A stretch of DNA of 64,000 nucleotides from DASUFP01 sp036274495 (GCA_036274495.1 DASUFP010000039.1:1-64000); one strand, 5' to 3'; positions 54,014 to 63,124 are shown, counted from the first letter of the stretch. Notes: generated by a model not told the origin, from the letters alone. Made by a program: numbers and translations.

Positions 54014-55504
54014 TTGAAAGTATTACTGGATACAAATATTATTATTCATAGAGAAGCAAGTCGGGTAATCAACCAGGATATTGGAATCTTATTTAATTGG
54101 CTGGATAGACTACATTATATAAAATGCGTTCATCCACTTTCTGCAGACGAATTAGGTCGACATCAGGATATAAAGACCGTGCAAACTATGCATGCAAAGT
54201 TGCAGAATTACCAAATTTTGCAAACACCAGCACCCCTACATGAAAAAGTAAAACAAATAAGTTCTGGAATTGATGTTTCACCAAATGACATTGAAGATAC
54301 AAAGCTTTTAAATGAGGTGTTTTGTGAAAGAGTAGATTTTCTAATTTCAGAAGATAAGAAAATTCACGCCAAAGCTGCTTTACTTGGAATTTCACCGAAA
54401 GTTTTTAGAATAGATTCCTTTTTAGAAAAGGTCACTGCAGAAAATCCCGATTTTGTAAATTATCAGGTCCTTTCTGTAAGAAGGGATTATTTTGGAAACA
54501 TAAATCTTAATGATGAATTCTTTGATAGCTTTAGAGGTGACTATGTAGGATTTGACAAATGGTATAACGGGAAAGCTGGTGACAACGAAAAGGCATATGT
54601 TTGTTATGAAGAAGGCACTTTGAAAGCGTTTTTATTCCTCAAAGTAGAAAATGAAAATGAAAACTATTCTGAATTAAATCCGGGTTTTCCCAAAAAGAAA
54701 AGATTAAAAATCGGCACCTTCAAAGTTGTAAGCAATGGATTACGTTTAGGCGAAAGGTTTCTAAAAATTATATTCGACAATGCCCGGCAATATAAAGTTG
54801 ATGAAATATATGTCACCATTTTTGATAAGCGGCCCGAATTGCTAAGCCTCATTAATCTACTTGAGAAATTTGGTTTTAGGTATCATGGTGAGAAAACATC
54901 TCAATCAGGAATTGAAAAAGTATATGTTCGTGATTTTTCTAAAATTACTGATGACCAAAACCCCAAAAATACATTTCCCTGGCTTTCCAAAACAAGTGAT
55001 GTATATATTATACCAATACGTCCTGAATATCATACCGATTTATTACCTGATTCAATGTTAAGAACTGAATCAGCCATCAATTTTATAGAAAATGAACCTT
55101 ATCGGAACGCTATTAGCAAAGTTTATGTGTCACATTCACAAACCCGTAATTTGAGAACAGGAGATATAATTGTTTTTTACCGTAGCGGAGGTATACATAA
55201 GGGTGTAGCAACTACAATTGGAATAGTTGAGAATGTGATTATTCCATCTACACTTGAAGAACTTATCAGTGTGTGCCGAAAACGGACCGTATTAACTGAA
55301 TCCGAATTGGCAGAATACTGGAACAGGTTTTCAAACTTAAAACCATTCGTGATTAACTTCTTATATGCATTCTCATTTAAGAAACGGATGAATTTAAAAG
55401 GTATGTTAGATAATGGTATACTTGCTAACATGGATATGGTGAAAACTATTACCAAAATGGAAAGAGAATCCTTAGTTAATCTAATAATTTCGTGCGGAAT
55501 ATGA
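54014..55504 (+). CDS. PIN nuclease - GNAT - PUA-like fusion
   Basis: The protein has 496 residues, starting at TTG 54014 (no ATG in frame that keeps the PIN start). N-terminal PIN domain (about 1-140): MKVLLDTNIIIH with the first Asp, DELGRH, and FLISEDKKIH with later acidic residues. A GNAT acetyltransferase-like domain follows (about 170-310; RLGERFLKII, EKFGFRYHG). The C-terminal part (about 330-496; TGDIIVFYRSGG ... VATTIGIV) has the PUA/EVE-like barrel pattern of RNA-binding modules. It overlaps the ASCH gene (ATGA). The pairing suggests RNA cleavage or modification, possibly a toxin; inferred. Confidence 0.65.
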   Translation: MKVLLDTNIIIHREASRVINQDIGILFNWLDRLHYIKCVHPLSADELGRHQDIKTVQTMHAKLQNYQILQTPAPLHEKVKQISSGIDVSPNDIEDTKLLNEVFCERVDFLISEDKKIHAKAALLGISPKVFRIDSFLEKVTAENPDFVNYQVLSVRRDYFGNINLNDEFFDSFRGDYVGFDKWYNGKAGDNEKAYVCYEEGTLKAFLFLKVENENENYSELNPGFPKKKRLKIGTFKVVSNGLRLGERFLKIIFDNARQYKVDEIYVTIFDKRPELLSLINLLEKFGFRYHGEKTSQSGIEKVYVRDFSKITDDQNPKNTFPWLSKTSDVYIIPIRPEYHTDLLPDSMLRTESAINFIENEPYRNAISKVYVSHSQTRNLRTGDIIVFYRSGGIHKGVATTIGIVENVIIPSTLEELISVCRKRTVLTESELAEYWNRFSNLKPFVINFLYAFSFKKRMNLKGMLDNGILANMDMVKTITKMERESLVNLIISCGI

Positions 55505-55872
55505 GAGTTGTTTTATCTATTAAACCGGAATTTGCAGACAAAATATTCGATGGCTCAAAGAAATTTGAGTTTCGAAGGAGCATCTTCAAAAATCCTGATG
55601 TAAGTCGAATCGTTGTGTATGCCTCTTCCCCGGTTCAAAAAATAATTGGAGAGTTTGAGGTTGAACAAATTTTAGTACATGACTTAAAAACTCTTTGGAA
55701 TATAACAAAGGATTATTCAGGTATTTCAAAGAATTATTTTTATGAATATTTTAATGATAAGGAGAAGGGATTCGCTATTAAAATTAAAAACACTAAGAAA
55801 TATAAAAAGCCGAAGTGTATACGAAAGGATTTCAACCTATTTCCCCCACAGTCCTTCTTGTATTTAATTTAA
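55501..55872 (+). CDS. ASCH domain protein
   Basis: The protein has 123 residues from ATG 55501, overlapping the PIN-fusion stop by 4 bp. MRVVLSIKPEFADKIFDGSKKFEFRR is the start of an ASCH fold, a PUA-like RNA-binding module; the KPxFAxxIxxGxKxxExR pattern is visible, and VVYASSPVQKIIGEF continues it. ASCH proteins can hydrolyse or bind modified nucleosides or act with toxins. As the second gene of a tight pair it may be a partner or antidote. Confidence 0.75.
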   Translation: MRVVLSIKPEFADKIFDGSKKFEFRRSIFKNPDVSRIVVYASSPVQKIIGEFEVEQILVHDLKTLWNITKDYSGISKNYFYEYFNDKEKGFAIKIKNTKKYKKPKCIRKDFNLFPPQSFLYLI

Positions 55873-56252
55873 GTATAACATTTGAGAATTGTATTTTACT
55901 AAACATACATTCTCTCCTTTTTTCTAAATCCATTAAACTTTATTGTATATCAGAGACCTGCCAAAATTTGACGGGCTTAAACCAGGGAATCGGGGTCCTG
56001 CCATTCCCTCTGAAGATAAGTACTGAACAAACTCCAATTTCTTAGGAGCTTATTTAACAGGCTATTTTTACACTCTTATATTCGTATCTTATTTTGTACC
56101 TAATGCCTTATTTACTCATTGAAAGGAATACTTATTCTCGTGATTTACAGCATCATTTAAGAATTTCTGCTCAACCAATCAAGTATGATTCTTAAAATTT
56201 TTTCCGGCCAAATTTTTTTCTGAAATTTAGGGTGCGTATTAATAAGTAAATT
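55873..56252. other. 380-bp AT-rich intergenic region
   Basis: No gene supported. A 7-bp inverted repeat AGGGAAT...ATTCCCT with a 12-nt centre is seen at about 55984-56009 and may be a weak hairpin; no T-run follows. No recognisable promoter motif was found before the 286-residue gene. Confidence 0.45.
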
Positions 56253-57113
56253 ATGGAAGATAAGAAAACTCTCACGTTACGTGAATTTAACCTTTGCGGT
56301 GAAATTTCCATTCATAATTTCCGTACAGAAGCTGTCGGACTAACAGGCGACATAACAGATTTGTTAAGAATATACCTTGGACTTGATACCGATGAAGAAA
56401 TTGAAAAGCTAATTTACAATTACCCTGTGGCCCTTGGCGAGGATGAAGAGGACGAAATTCACTATTTTAATTCAAAAACTTGGGTTGAAAAAACAATTTA
56501 TAGGGCAATTGAAAAACTTTTTAAGCAGACCGGGTATGAGGTAGATTTCCATCCAGCGTTAGTATTGACACTTTTTTTGAAAAACAGATATAACTTTATT
56601 AACATACCGGTTGATTTATTTGAAAAGGTTCAGTCGCCATATGAATTATATCAGTTTTTTAAAACTACGGATGATTCAACTTTGTCCAGTTTGAAAATAA
56701 AATTAAGTACTTCGGTCAACACAAATATTTTAACATTGGATATTAAGTCCTATCAATTCATGAAACGGGCTATTGAATATTATTCAAATTCCCCAGATGG
56801 AGAACATTACATTGATGATATAAAATCGGATTACGCAATCATGTCAGGTATCATCGAAAAAATGCAGCAAGTAAATCAAAATAATATAAAACAAGCTAAG
56901 AACGACTTTCGACATTACTTCATTCCAATCGTGGATAACTATTATCATAAAACAATTACTAATGCAAGACTAAGGTCACTTGTTATTGGGGAATTGCTGA
57001 CAATGATTATACCAAAGAGCATGGTTTTTAAAGGGAATTCCAGTAATATTGAAGCTAAGGCGGACTTCTATTATCGAAATATTCGGAAATATTTTCCGAA
57101 AACAAAAAAATAG
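56253..57113 (+). CDS. Hypothetical protein, helical
   Basis: The protein has 286 residues. N-terminal mixed region (LREFNLCGEISIHNFR) and a mostly helical remainder (VEKTIYRAIEKLF, DYAIMSGIIEKMQQVNQNNIKQAKNDF), ending FYYRNIRKYFPKTKK. No motif recognised and no membrane segment. It precedes the DUF4373-like gene and integrase, so it may belong to the integrative module. Function unknown. Confidence 0.5.
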   Translation: MEDKKTLTLREFNLCGEISIHNFRTEAVGLTGDITDLLRIYLGLDTDEEIEKLIYNYPVALGEDEEDEIHYFNSKTWVEKTIYRAIEKLFKQTGYEVDFHPALVLTLFLKNRYNFINIPVDLFEKVQSPYELYQFFKTTDDSTLSSLKIKLSTSVNTNILTLDIKSYQFMKRAIEYYSNSPDGEHYIDDIKSDYAIMSGIIEKMQQVNQNNIKQAKNDFRHYFIPIVDNYYHKTITNARLRSLVIGELLTMIIPKSMVFKGNSSNIEAKADFYYRNIRKYFPKTKK

Positions 57114-57296
57114 AGTAATTGTCTATGGTGTGGATATATTTTCAGAATTATAACACCATTGCAATCGCAATATGTTAAGGTTGTTACTGCTTATTTCCTG
57201 AGAAATGCTACTTATCGAATTTCGCAAATATTTTAAAGTAGCAACTGGGAAATTAACACCTGATAATTTTGCACTGAATTTCAAACTCAGTGTAAA

Positions 57297-57887
57297 ATGG
57301 ACACAAACAAAGGTGGCAGAATTGCAAAAACTGCTTCAGACTATTTCGGCATCACTTCAGTAAGAGATGCTAATTTCAGAGAATTAAAAAGGAGGTTCGG
57401 AAGTGCCGGAGTGGATATTTATCTGCTCATTCTCCAATTGATGGCGCAATCTTCATTTTTTCTTTTTCCACTAAACCCTGTTAATCTTCGTAGAATCCAG
57501 GAAGAGGACCTTGTCAATCCGGAGAAATTCGATGCGGTTGTAAAATATTGCGTCGAAGAACTCCAGATTCTGGACAAGCCGTTATATGATAATGGGTATT
57601 TATTCAGCGTGAACTTCGTCCGGACATTTAATAAAGCGGGTTTGTTTCGGCAACGCAAATACACAGCTGTTCATGTACTGAATGCCGCTAATCACTTTCG
57701 ACCTGGTCACCCACCCTTGACTCTTGAGGATAGGTTGGAAATGATAGCCCAGGGTAATCTTCCATCCGGAAATGGGCATGACAATAGTATTCAGGATGCT
57801 GATGAGGATAAGCCTACCCCTCCTAAAAAGGATAATAATAATGATGACAATATACCTCTGCTGGGTGAAAATGAGCTTCCGTTCTGA
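57297..57887 (+). CDS. DUF4373/Lin1244-like protein
   Basis: The protein has 196 residues. ANFRELKRRFGSAGVDIYLLILQLMA (about 23-48) followed by the YLFSVNFVRTFNKAGLF segment resembles the N-terminal domain of DUF4373/Lin1244-type replisome-organiser-like proteins of Bacteroidota mobile elements. The C-terminus is low-complexity (Asp/Asn/Lys-rich). It ends 2 bp before the integrase start, so the two are cotranscribed. A replication or excision role is likely but not shown. Confidence 0.5.
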   Translation: MDTNKGGRIAKTASDYFGITSVRDANFRELKRRFGSAGVDIYLLILQLMAQSSFFLFPLNPVNLRRIQEEDLVNPEKFDAVVKYCVEELQILDKPLYDNGYLFSVNFVRTFNKAGLFRQRKYTAVHVLNAANHFRPGHPPLTLEDRLEMIAQGNLPSGNGHDNSIQDADEDKPTPPKKDNNNDDNIPLLGENELPF

Positions 57888-57889
57888 CC

Positions 57890-59224
57890 ATGTCTTCTAC
57901 AGTAATAACGGAAAAGTCAGCGTATCCGATGGTGACCTATACACCATCCTTTATGACCATAAACGAGCGAAAATGCAGGCTGACAGTACGTTTTCATCTG
58001 AAAATCACCAAAGCCAATCATGGTGAATTCCCACTTTATCTCCGCATCATATATAAAAGAATTAAAGTTGAACTCAGCACAGGACTATTAATTAGTCCGG
58101 ATGAATGGAACTTCAAAACCGGGGAACTGCGCTACAAACACCAGCATACAGAGGTACATCAAAAACTAATTGCATTGGAATCGCAAGTGTACCAGATTTC
58201 AAAGCATCGTGAATTAAAAGGTCTGAAAGTCAGCTCATCAATAATAAAACAAATAATAAGAAACAAAATGAATATAGACACACCGATAGGGCATGGGAGT
58301 TTACTTATAGCCTACCTTAAATCGTATATCGAATTTATCAAGGGAATCAATAAAGAGTATACTCCTGGAACTGTACAACACTATGTAACTCTGGTAGGCC
58401 ACCTTGAAAATTTCATAAAGTCATTGGGATTAATCGACATCCCGATACATGTGGTTGACACTCGGTTTATTCAGGGGTTCGATGACTTCTTAATGACCTG
58501 GATAAATCCAAAACTGGGTCGTGCTATGAATCGGAATACCGCAAACCGCAATCATTCAAAATTGAACCCTTTACTAACACGAGCAGTGTTGGAGAAGTTA
58601 ATTCATTCGAACCCGTATGCCGGTTTCAAACTGAAACGAGCGAAGCCAAAGTCTGATTACTTGGTGGACCACGAAATTCAACTTCTTATAAATAAGCGAC
58701 TCGATAACAATTCGCTGGAAACCGTCCGTCTGTATCTTTTGATGTCCATATTCATGGGTGGGGTTCGATTCAGCGACCTTAAAAATGTTAAGTCTTACAA
58801 TATCATCGAGGAGGATGGATTCTACTTTTTGCATATTCACCGACAGGAGAAAACGGATGCCAGCGTGCTCACCCCATTGCTTCCATGTGCAGTTGAAATA
58901 TTTAGTAAGTACCAATGGTGCCAAGATGAAGAGGGTTACATATTGCCGAGACTCACTCAACAGAAATTGAATGAATATTTGAAAACATTGGCTGATTTAT
59001 GTGGTGTCCAAAAGAGGATGACTCACAAAATAGCCAGGCATACATTCGCCACAACCATATGCAGTCAGCACGGTGTACCACGTCATTTAATTGCTGCCTG
59101 GCTGGGCCATTATTCTCAAATCCGAACCACCGACATTTATGCTCGTGTGACAAAGCAAGAATCAATGATTTGGGTCAAAAAACTTTGGGAAATCTATAAC
59201 AAGCCTGAATACATTCTTAAGTAA
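57890..59224 (+). CDS. int: Tyrosine integrase of the island
   Basis: The protein has 444 residues, full length for a Bacteroidota integrase. Arm-binding domain (about 25-80: FHLKITKANHGEFPLYLRI, GLLISPDEWN), SAM-like core-binding domain (about 125-235) and catalytic domain. The catalytic residues include R in GGVRFSDLK, KIARHTFATT, H in WLGHYSQI and Y in TDIYARV. Its arm domain fits the GGTGAARC repeats near both att sites, and its location 1.8 kb from the tRNA-Cys end fits site-specific insertion there. The HxxR histidine position reads Lys (KIAR), a variation common in this group. Confidence 0.88.
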   Translation: MSSTVITEKSAYPMVTYTPSFMTINERKCRLTVRFHLKITKANHGEFPLYLRIIYKRIKVELSTGLLISPDEWNFKTGELRYKHQHTEVHQKLIALESQVYQISKHRELKGLKVSSSIIKQIIRNKMNIDTPIGHGSLLIAYLKSYIEFIKGINKEYTPGTVQHYVTLVGHLENFIKSLGLIDIPIHVVDTRFIQGFDDFLMTWINPKLGRAMNRNTANRNHSKLNPLLTRAVLEKLIHSNPYAGFKLKRAKPKSDYLVDHEIQLLINKRLDNNSLETVRLYLLMSIFMGGVRFSDLKNVKSYNIIEEDGFYFLHIHRQEKTDASVLTPLLPCAVEIFSKYQWCQDEEGYILPRLTQQKLNEYLKTLADLCGVQKRMTHKIARHTFATTICSQHGVPRHLIAAWLGHYSQIRTTDIYARVTKQESMIWVKKLWEIYNKPEYILK

Positions 59225-59245
59225 CCTATCATATCAATCTAATAT

Positions 59246-60091
59246 ATGTACGACTTTGACCGTTATTACAACCATTGCCCAAAAACTTACCTCCTGAAGG
59301 CTATCGGAGGAAAATTTCGTTCCCGTTCAAAAATTGTTGGTGAACTCATTAGACTCATTCGTGCCAACCAACGCTATGAATTCAGGGAGCCATTTGCATT
59401 CGGAGGAGCCATCACATTTGAAATGATGCGACAAACCAACATTCATAAATATTGGATGAATGACAGGGACCCAGCTGTGACCTGCTTTTGGATAGCCGTG
59501 AGGGATTCTGCCGACTTGTTGATTGAACACCTGGTTCAATCAACCCCGAATGACAAGCAGTATGATGAATACCGGCATCAATTGCTGGCATTGAGGAGTG
59601 TTCCCAGAAGCAAGTACGAGATTGTATATGTCGCTCTAATGAAATTAGTGATTCAAAGGCTCTCTTACTCTGGTTTGGGTACCATGGCATCACAGCCTTG
59701 TAAAAATAAAAGCGTGCGCTGGAACCGTGAGAATCTCACCAGTGAGTTAGAGATATTGTCAGCATTAATGAATGACAATACAGTCCGAATTACCAATCAT
59801 GATTTTGAGCCCATGCTTACCGACACTTCACGGCAGGCGTTAATTTATTTAGACCCTCCATATTTTCATAAGGGTAAGGGTCTATATCAGTATAACATGG
59901 ATGTGGACGACCATGTTCGGCTGGCTTGCATTTTAAAAAATACGCCTCACCCATTTGTGCTCAGTTATGACGATTGCGAGGAGGTCCGTGACCTCTATGG
60001 TGGTTGGACTAAGTTTAATTTGCTTCCATTTGAGTATACCAGCAAGAATCAGCGCAACACTCAAAATGAATTACTCATCATTCGTAAATAA
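59246..60091 (+). CDS. Dam-like D12-class adenine DNA methylase
   Basis: The protein has 281 residues. SAM-binding EPFAFGGAITFEM (about 51-63) and catalytic LDPPYFHKG (DPPY, about 203-206) give the D12-type order. No partner nuclease is adjacent, so it is an orphan methylase that may protect the island or regulate it. It starts 21 bp after the integrase. Recognition site (GATC or other) not deducible. Confidence 0.85.
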   Translation: MYDFDRYYNHCPKTYLLKAIGGKFRSRSKIVGELIRLIRANQRYEFREPFAFGGAITFEMMRQTNIHKYWMNDRDPAVTCFWIAVRDSADLLIEHLVQSTPNDKQYDEYRHQLLALRSVPRSKYEIVYVALMKLVIQRLSYSGLGTMASQPCKNKSVRWNRENLTSELEILSALMNDNTVRITNHDFEPMLTDTSRQALIYLDPPYFHKGKGLYQYNMDVDDHVRLACILKNTPHPFVLSYDDCEEVRDLYGGWTKFNLLPFEYTSKNQRNTQNELLIIRK

Positions 60092-60099
60092 TTAATCAC

Positions 60100-60495
60100 A
60101 TGCACATACAAATCAATCAAAAATATTATTATGAAGACGAACTGACCTTCATTGCCGTTTATCAAAACATGGAAGACCAACATTGTTATTATCACTACCG
60201 TGAAACTTTATTGTTGGCCGGGGATGGAACATACATTTTAAAATGTCAAGGGAATCCTGGTTCTCGATATCACAGAACTAAACATGGAGTTCCTGTCAGG
60301 TCGCTTTATTTCAAGCATGAACCTCATCCTGGAATTTGGCTGTTGCAACACGGGCATCAGCGTTTGGCCGGCTTAATGTTTACTGAGTTGCGGCCTTCAA
60401 TTGAAGCTGAACTTCTTTCAAAATATATCTATACTGAACCAAAAAACTGCGATTCACTATACGACTCACTGATAACTCCCAATACAGATATTTAA
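60100..60495 (+). CDS. Hypothetical protein
   Basis: The protein has 131 residues, 8 bp after the methylase gene. Small beta-rich fold with HCYYHYRETLLLAGDGTYILK and GHQRLAGLMFTELRPS; no family known to me. Probably cotranscribed with the methylase. Confidence 0.5.
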   Translation: MHIQINQKYYYEDELTFIAVYQNMEDQHCYYHYRETLLLAGDGTYILKCQGNPGSRYHRTKHGVPVRSLYFKHEPHPGIWLLQHGHQRLAGLMFTELRPSIEAELLSKYIYTEPKNCDSLYDSLITPNTDI

Positions 60496-60499
60496 AAAA

Positions 60500-60826
60500 A
60501 TGAATTCACAACAAGCATTAGAAGCAATTTGCAATGAAGCGAACCGACAGGTTGATTCAAATAACTGGTTTTCGGTTGAAAGGGAAATTGATGGATATAA
60601 AATGATGCCCGGTTTTGAAAATCATGAATGTGACGAACCAGATTACAGGGAACGAATTGAAGATTTTAACTATACAGGGAAAATCTTCATAGCAGCACCT
60701 TTTATTAATAAATTAATTGAAGTCCCGGAGGAATTGTATGATTCGGCTGACGACATTGTTGCTTTTTCTTACTGGATGCAATATGTTGGAAATGCTATTG
60801 TGGAAAGCTACCGTGACATCCGATAA
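60500..60826 (+). CDS. Hypothetical protein
   Basis: The protein has 108 residues, 4 bp after the previous gene. Acidic (EVPEELYDSADDIVAFSYWM), no motif. Last gene before the right end of the island. Confidence 0.45.
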   Translation: MNSQQALEAICNEANRQVDSNNWFSVEREIDGYKMMPGFENHECDEPDYRERIEDFNYTGKIFIAAPFINKLIEVPEELYDSADDIVAFSYWMQYVGNAIVESYRDIR

Positions 60827-60864
60827 TATGGAGAAGAGGCTGAAATTTCCATGGAAAACCTGCA

Positions 60865-60905
60865 GGTGAAACATTTTATACCTCTGGTGAAACAAAAGGT
60901 GAAAC
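60865..60905. repeat. Right arm-type direct repeats (GGTGAAAC x3)
   Basis: GGTGAAAC at 60865-60872, 60886-60893 and 60898-60905. The last two are 12 bp apart, as at the left end (19577/19589), and lie 100 bp inside the right att core. Candidate integrase arm sites. Confidence 0.5.
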
Positions 60906-60952
60906 AAATGGGGTTATTTTATAGATATTTTCAGAATTACCCGAAAAAAAGA

Positions 60953-60982
60953 AACCCTGGTTATCAATGAGATACCAGGGTT
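60953..60982 (-). terminator. Intrinsic terminator of tRNA-Cys (island-borne)
   Basis: A 9-bp perfect stem (AACCCTGGT / ACCAGGGTT) is followed on the minus strand by TTCTTTTTTTC. It serves tRNA-Cys, and weakly the plus-strand genes. It lies inside the island, so the element appears to bring a replacement for the original terminator, now displaced to 19461-19497. Confidence 0.75.
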
Positions 60983-61005
60983 CTTATTTGGAGGTTACCC
61001 TCCCG

Positions 61006-61022
61006 GAGGTCGCGAGCAGATT
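61006..61022. repeat. Right attachment core in the tRNA-Cys 3' end
   Basis: The same 17 bp as 19501-19517: one base past the tRNA plus 16 nt of its acceptor and T-arm. Integration keeps the tRNA sequence whole. Confidence 0.85.
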
Positions 61023-61077
61023 CGAACTGCTGTACAAGGTTTTGCAGACCTCTACCTAGCCTCTCGGTCACGCGACC
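61007..61077 (-). tRNA. tRNA-Cys (anticodon GCA)
   Basis: 71 nt on the minus strand. Acceptor GGTCGCG pairs with CGCGACC, followed by the U73 discriminator typical of tRNA-Cys. The anticodon arm is GAGGT-CTGCAAA-ACCTT (anticodon GCA). T arm AGCAG-TTCGAAT-CTGCT. CCA is not encoded. It is the integration site of the island. A CAAAAGTA at 61125-61132 (TACTTTTG on the minus strand) may be its promoter -7 element. Confidence 0.95.
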
Positions 61078-61177
61078 ATTTTTGTGATTCAATCAACAAA
61101 CTGGTTGGTAACTGAATGCGGTGACAAAAGTAATGTTTTTCTCTCTTTCTACCTTGGCCCGAGGTAAAGGTTACTGA

Positions 61178-61549
61178 TTATTCCAATTTACCGGAAAACA
61201 ATGTAACAGTAGCTTTCCCCAGATATCCGTTGTTGATGGGCGGACGGTGTTTTGAAACACTTAACCGGATGGTGGTCGCCCCGGGAAATGCCTCTTTTAA
61301 TGCCTGCAATATTCTGGCAGCCACATTTTCAATGAGTTTGGAGCGAATGGCCATCTGTTCTCTGACAATGCGGTGCACCGTTACATAATCGATAGTCCCC
61401 GACAATTCATCCTTTTCGCATGCAACAGCAGTATCAGCAGTAAATTCAACATCAATTGTGAAATCAGTGCCTATACGCGATTCCTCATTCAGACAGCCAT
61501 GAAAAGCCCTGCACCTGATGTCGCTTATGGTAATGGTAGTGAGGCTCAT
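61178..61549 (-). CDS. folB: Dihydroneopterin aldolase
   Basis: The protein has 123 residues, normal for FolB, an octameric T-fold enzyme that splits dihydroneopterin to hydroxymethyl-dihydropterin and glycolaldehyde in folate synthesis. ITISDIRCRAFHGCLNEESRIG, the TIDYVTVH region, LIENVAARI and SVSKHRPP (catalytic lysine) are present. It is 16 bp after gltX and so is probably cotranscribed with it. Confidence 0.92.
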   Translation of the reverse strand: MSLTTITISDIRCRAFHGCLNEESRIGTDFTIDVEFTADTAVACEKDELSGTIDYVTVHRIVREQMAIRSKLIENVAARILQALKEAFPGATTIRLSVSKHRPPINNGYLGKATVTLFSGKLE

Positions 61550-61565
61550 AAGAGATTCCCGTTCG

Positions 61566-63104
61566 TTATTTTATTTCCGGAAGAGCCTTCAGCGCCTTTT
61601 CAATTCGGGTCACAACATCCTCTTTACCAAGCAATTCCATCATTTCAACCAGGGAGGCTCCCGAGGAAACACCTGTAATCAATACCCTGAGCAGCTGTTT
61701 GTCAACTTTATCGCCACCTGTTTCAACTACAGCAATCATCTGATTGATTCCGCTCATATCCCAGCTGTCGGCCTGATTAAAAACAGCATGCAGCTTATTC
61801 ATGGCGGCAGATGATGTCAGGTTCCATTTTTTCTCTATCACTTTTGAATCGTAAGTGCCCGGTATTTCAAAGAAGTAGGAACCTAACTCCCAAAATTCAT
61901 TTACAAAGTGGGCCTTTTCACGAATCAATTCGCAAAACCGCTCTACAAATTGTTGGCTGCGGTTTATATTCTTTGACTTCAGCACTTTATCGAATTCGAG
62001 TGCAAGCTCATGTAACGAGTGTTTTCTGAGGTATTGCTGGTTGAACCACCTTGTTTTCTCAGGATCAAATTTGGCTCCCGACTTACTGACCCTTTCAAAT
62101 GAAAAGGCCTGAATGAGTTCGTCCATCGAAAACAACTCCTGGTTGGTACCGGGATTCCAGCCCAAAAGGGCTAACATATTTACAAATGCTTCAGGGTAAT
62201 AACCCTTCTCCCGGTAACCCGATGATTGTTCGCCGGTATTGGGATCGGTCCAGTTTAACGGGAATACCGGAAACCCAAGCCGGTCGCCATCCCGTTTGCT
62301 GAGCTTTCCATTTCCGTCGGGCCGGAGCAATAAAGGCAGGTGGGCATATCGGGGCATTTGTTCTTCCCAGCCTAAATACCTGTAAATCAATATGTGAGCA
62401 GGGGCAGACGGGAGCCATTCCTCGCCTCTGACGGCGTGACTGATCTCCATCAGAACATCATCTATAATATGTGCCAGATGGTAGGTAGGCATTCCATCGG
62501 ATTTCAGCAGTACCTTATCATCCACCTGAGCCGAATTAACACTTACCCATCCTCGTATAATATCCTCAAAACGAATCTCTTCGTTCCTGGGAACATTTAA
62601 CCTTATCACATAAGGATCTCCTGACGCAATTCTTTTAGCTACTTCATCTTCACTGAGTGTCAGTGAATTTTTCATCGACTGCCTCACAATGGCATTGTAT
62701 TGAGGTGCCACAACCTTGGCTGCAGTAAGCCTTTGACGCATAGCCTCGAGTTCCTCCGGAGTATCAAAAGCATAGTAAGCATGGCCGTCATGAACAAGCT
62801 GCATCGCATATTTAAGGTAAATCCCTTCGGCTTTACGTTCCGATTGCCTGTAAGGAGCGTGGGGGCCACCTGCCGAAACGCCTTCATCAATATGAATCCC
62901 GCACCAGTTCAGTGCTTCAATAATATATTCCTCAGCACCCGGCACATACCGTGTCTGGTCTGTATCCTCAATGCGCAGCAGGAAATCGCCACCATGTTTT
63001 TTGGCAAACAGGTAATTAAATAAAGCTGTACGGACGCCACCCATGTGCAATGGCCCAGTAGGACTGGGAGCGAATCGGGTACGTACGCGTCGACCGGTAT
63101 TCAT
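61566..63104 (-). CDS. gltX: Glutamyl-tRNA synthetase
   Basis: The protein has 512 residues. Class I synthetase with HMGG (the HIGH motif, H20 in PTGPLHMGGVRT) and the ATP loop KLSKRDGDRLG. The IEDTDQTR stretch and the DVLMEISHAVRGEEWL segment are those of GluRS. It charges tRNA-Glu with glutamate in the cytoplasm. The first gene of a pair with folB. Confidence 0.97.
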   Translation of the reverse strand: MNTGRRVRTRFAPSPTGPLHMGGVRTALFNYLFAKKHGGDFLLRIEDTDQTRYVPGAEEYIIEALNWCGIHIDEGVSAGGPHAPYRQSERKAEGIYLKYAMQLVHDGHAYYAFDTPEELEAMRQRLTAAKVVAPQYNAIVRQSMKNSLTLSEDEVAKRIASGDPYVIRLNVPRNEEIRFEDIIRGWVSVNSAQVDDKVLLKSDGMPTYHLAHIIDDVLMEISHAVRGEEWLPSAPAHILIYRYLGWEEQMPRYAHLPLLLRPDGNGKLSKRDGDRLGFPVFPLNWTDPNTGEQSSGYREKGYYPEAFVNMLALLGWNPGTNQELFSMDELIQAFSFERVSKSGAKFDPEKTRWFNQQYLRKHSLHELALEFDKVLKSKNINRSQQFVERFCELIREKAHFVNEFWELGSYFFEIPGTYDSKVIEKKWNLTSSAAMNKLHAVFNQADSWDMSGINQMIAVVETGGDKVDKQLLRVLITGVSSGASLVEMMELLGKEDVVTRIEKALKALPEIK

Positions 63105-63124
63105 TGTTATTTAATAAAGGATGG

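Larger units (their letters stand above)
19501..61022. mobile_element. Integrative genomic island in tRNA-Cys (defence island)
   Basis: It is bounded by a 17-bp direct repeat (19501-19517 and 61006-61022) that equals the last 16 nt of tRNA-Cys plus one base. The tRNA stays intact at the right end and only its 3' fragment remains on the left, the usual outcome of tyrosine-recombinase integration. A full-length integrase with arm-binding domain lies 1.8 kb from the right end, and arm-like repeats flank both ends. Contents are accessory: restriction, retron, viperin, Fic and others. Composition is clearly more AT-rich than the flanks. No conjugation or phage structural genes were seen, so transfer would depend on a helper. 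Confidence 0.82.

Noticed and set aside
19501..61022. Prophage or complete conjugative element
   Set aside because: No capsid, terminase, tail, relaxase or type IV secretion genes were recognised across the whole interval.
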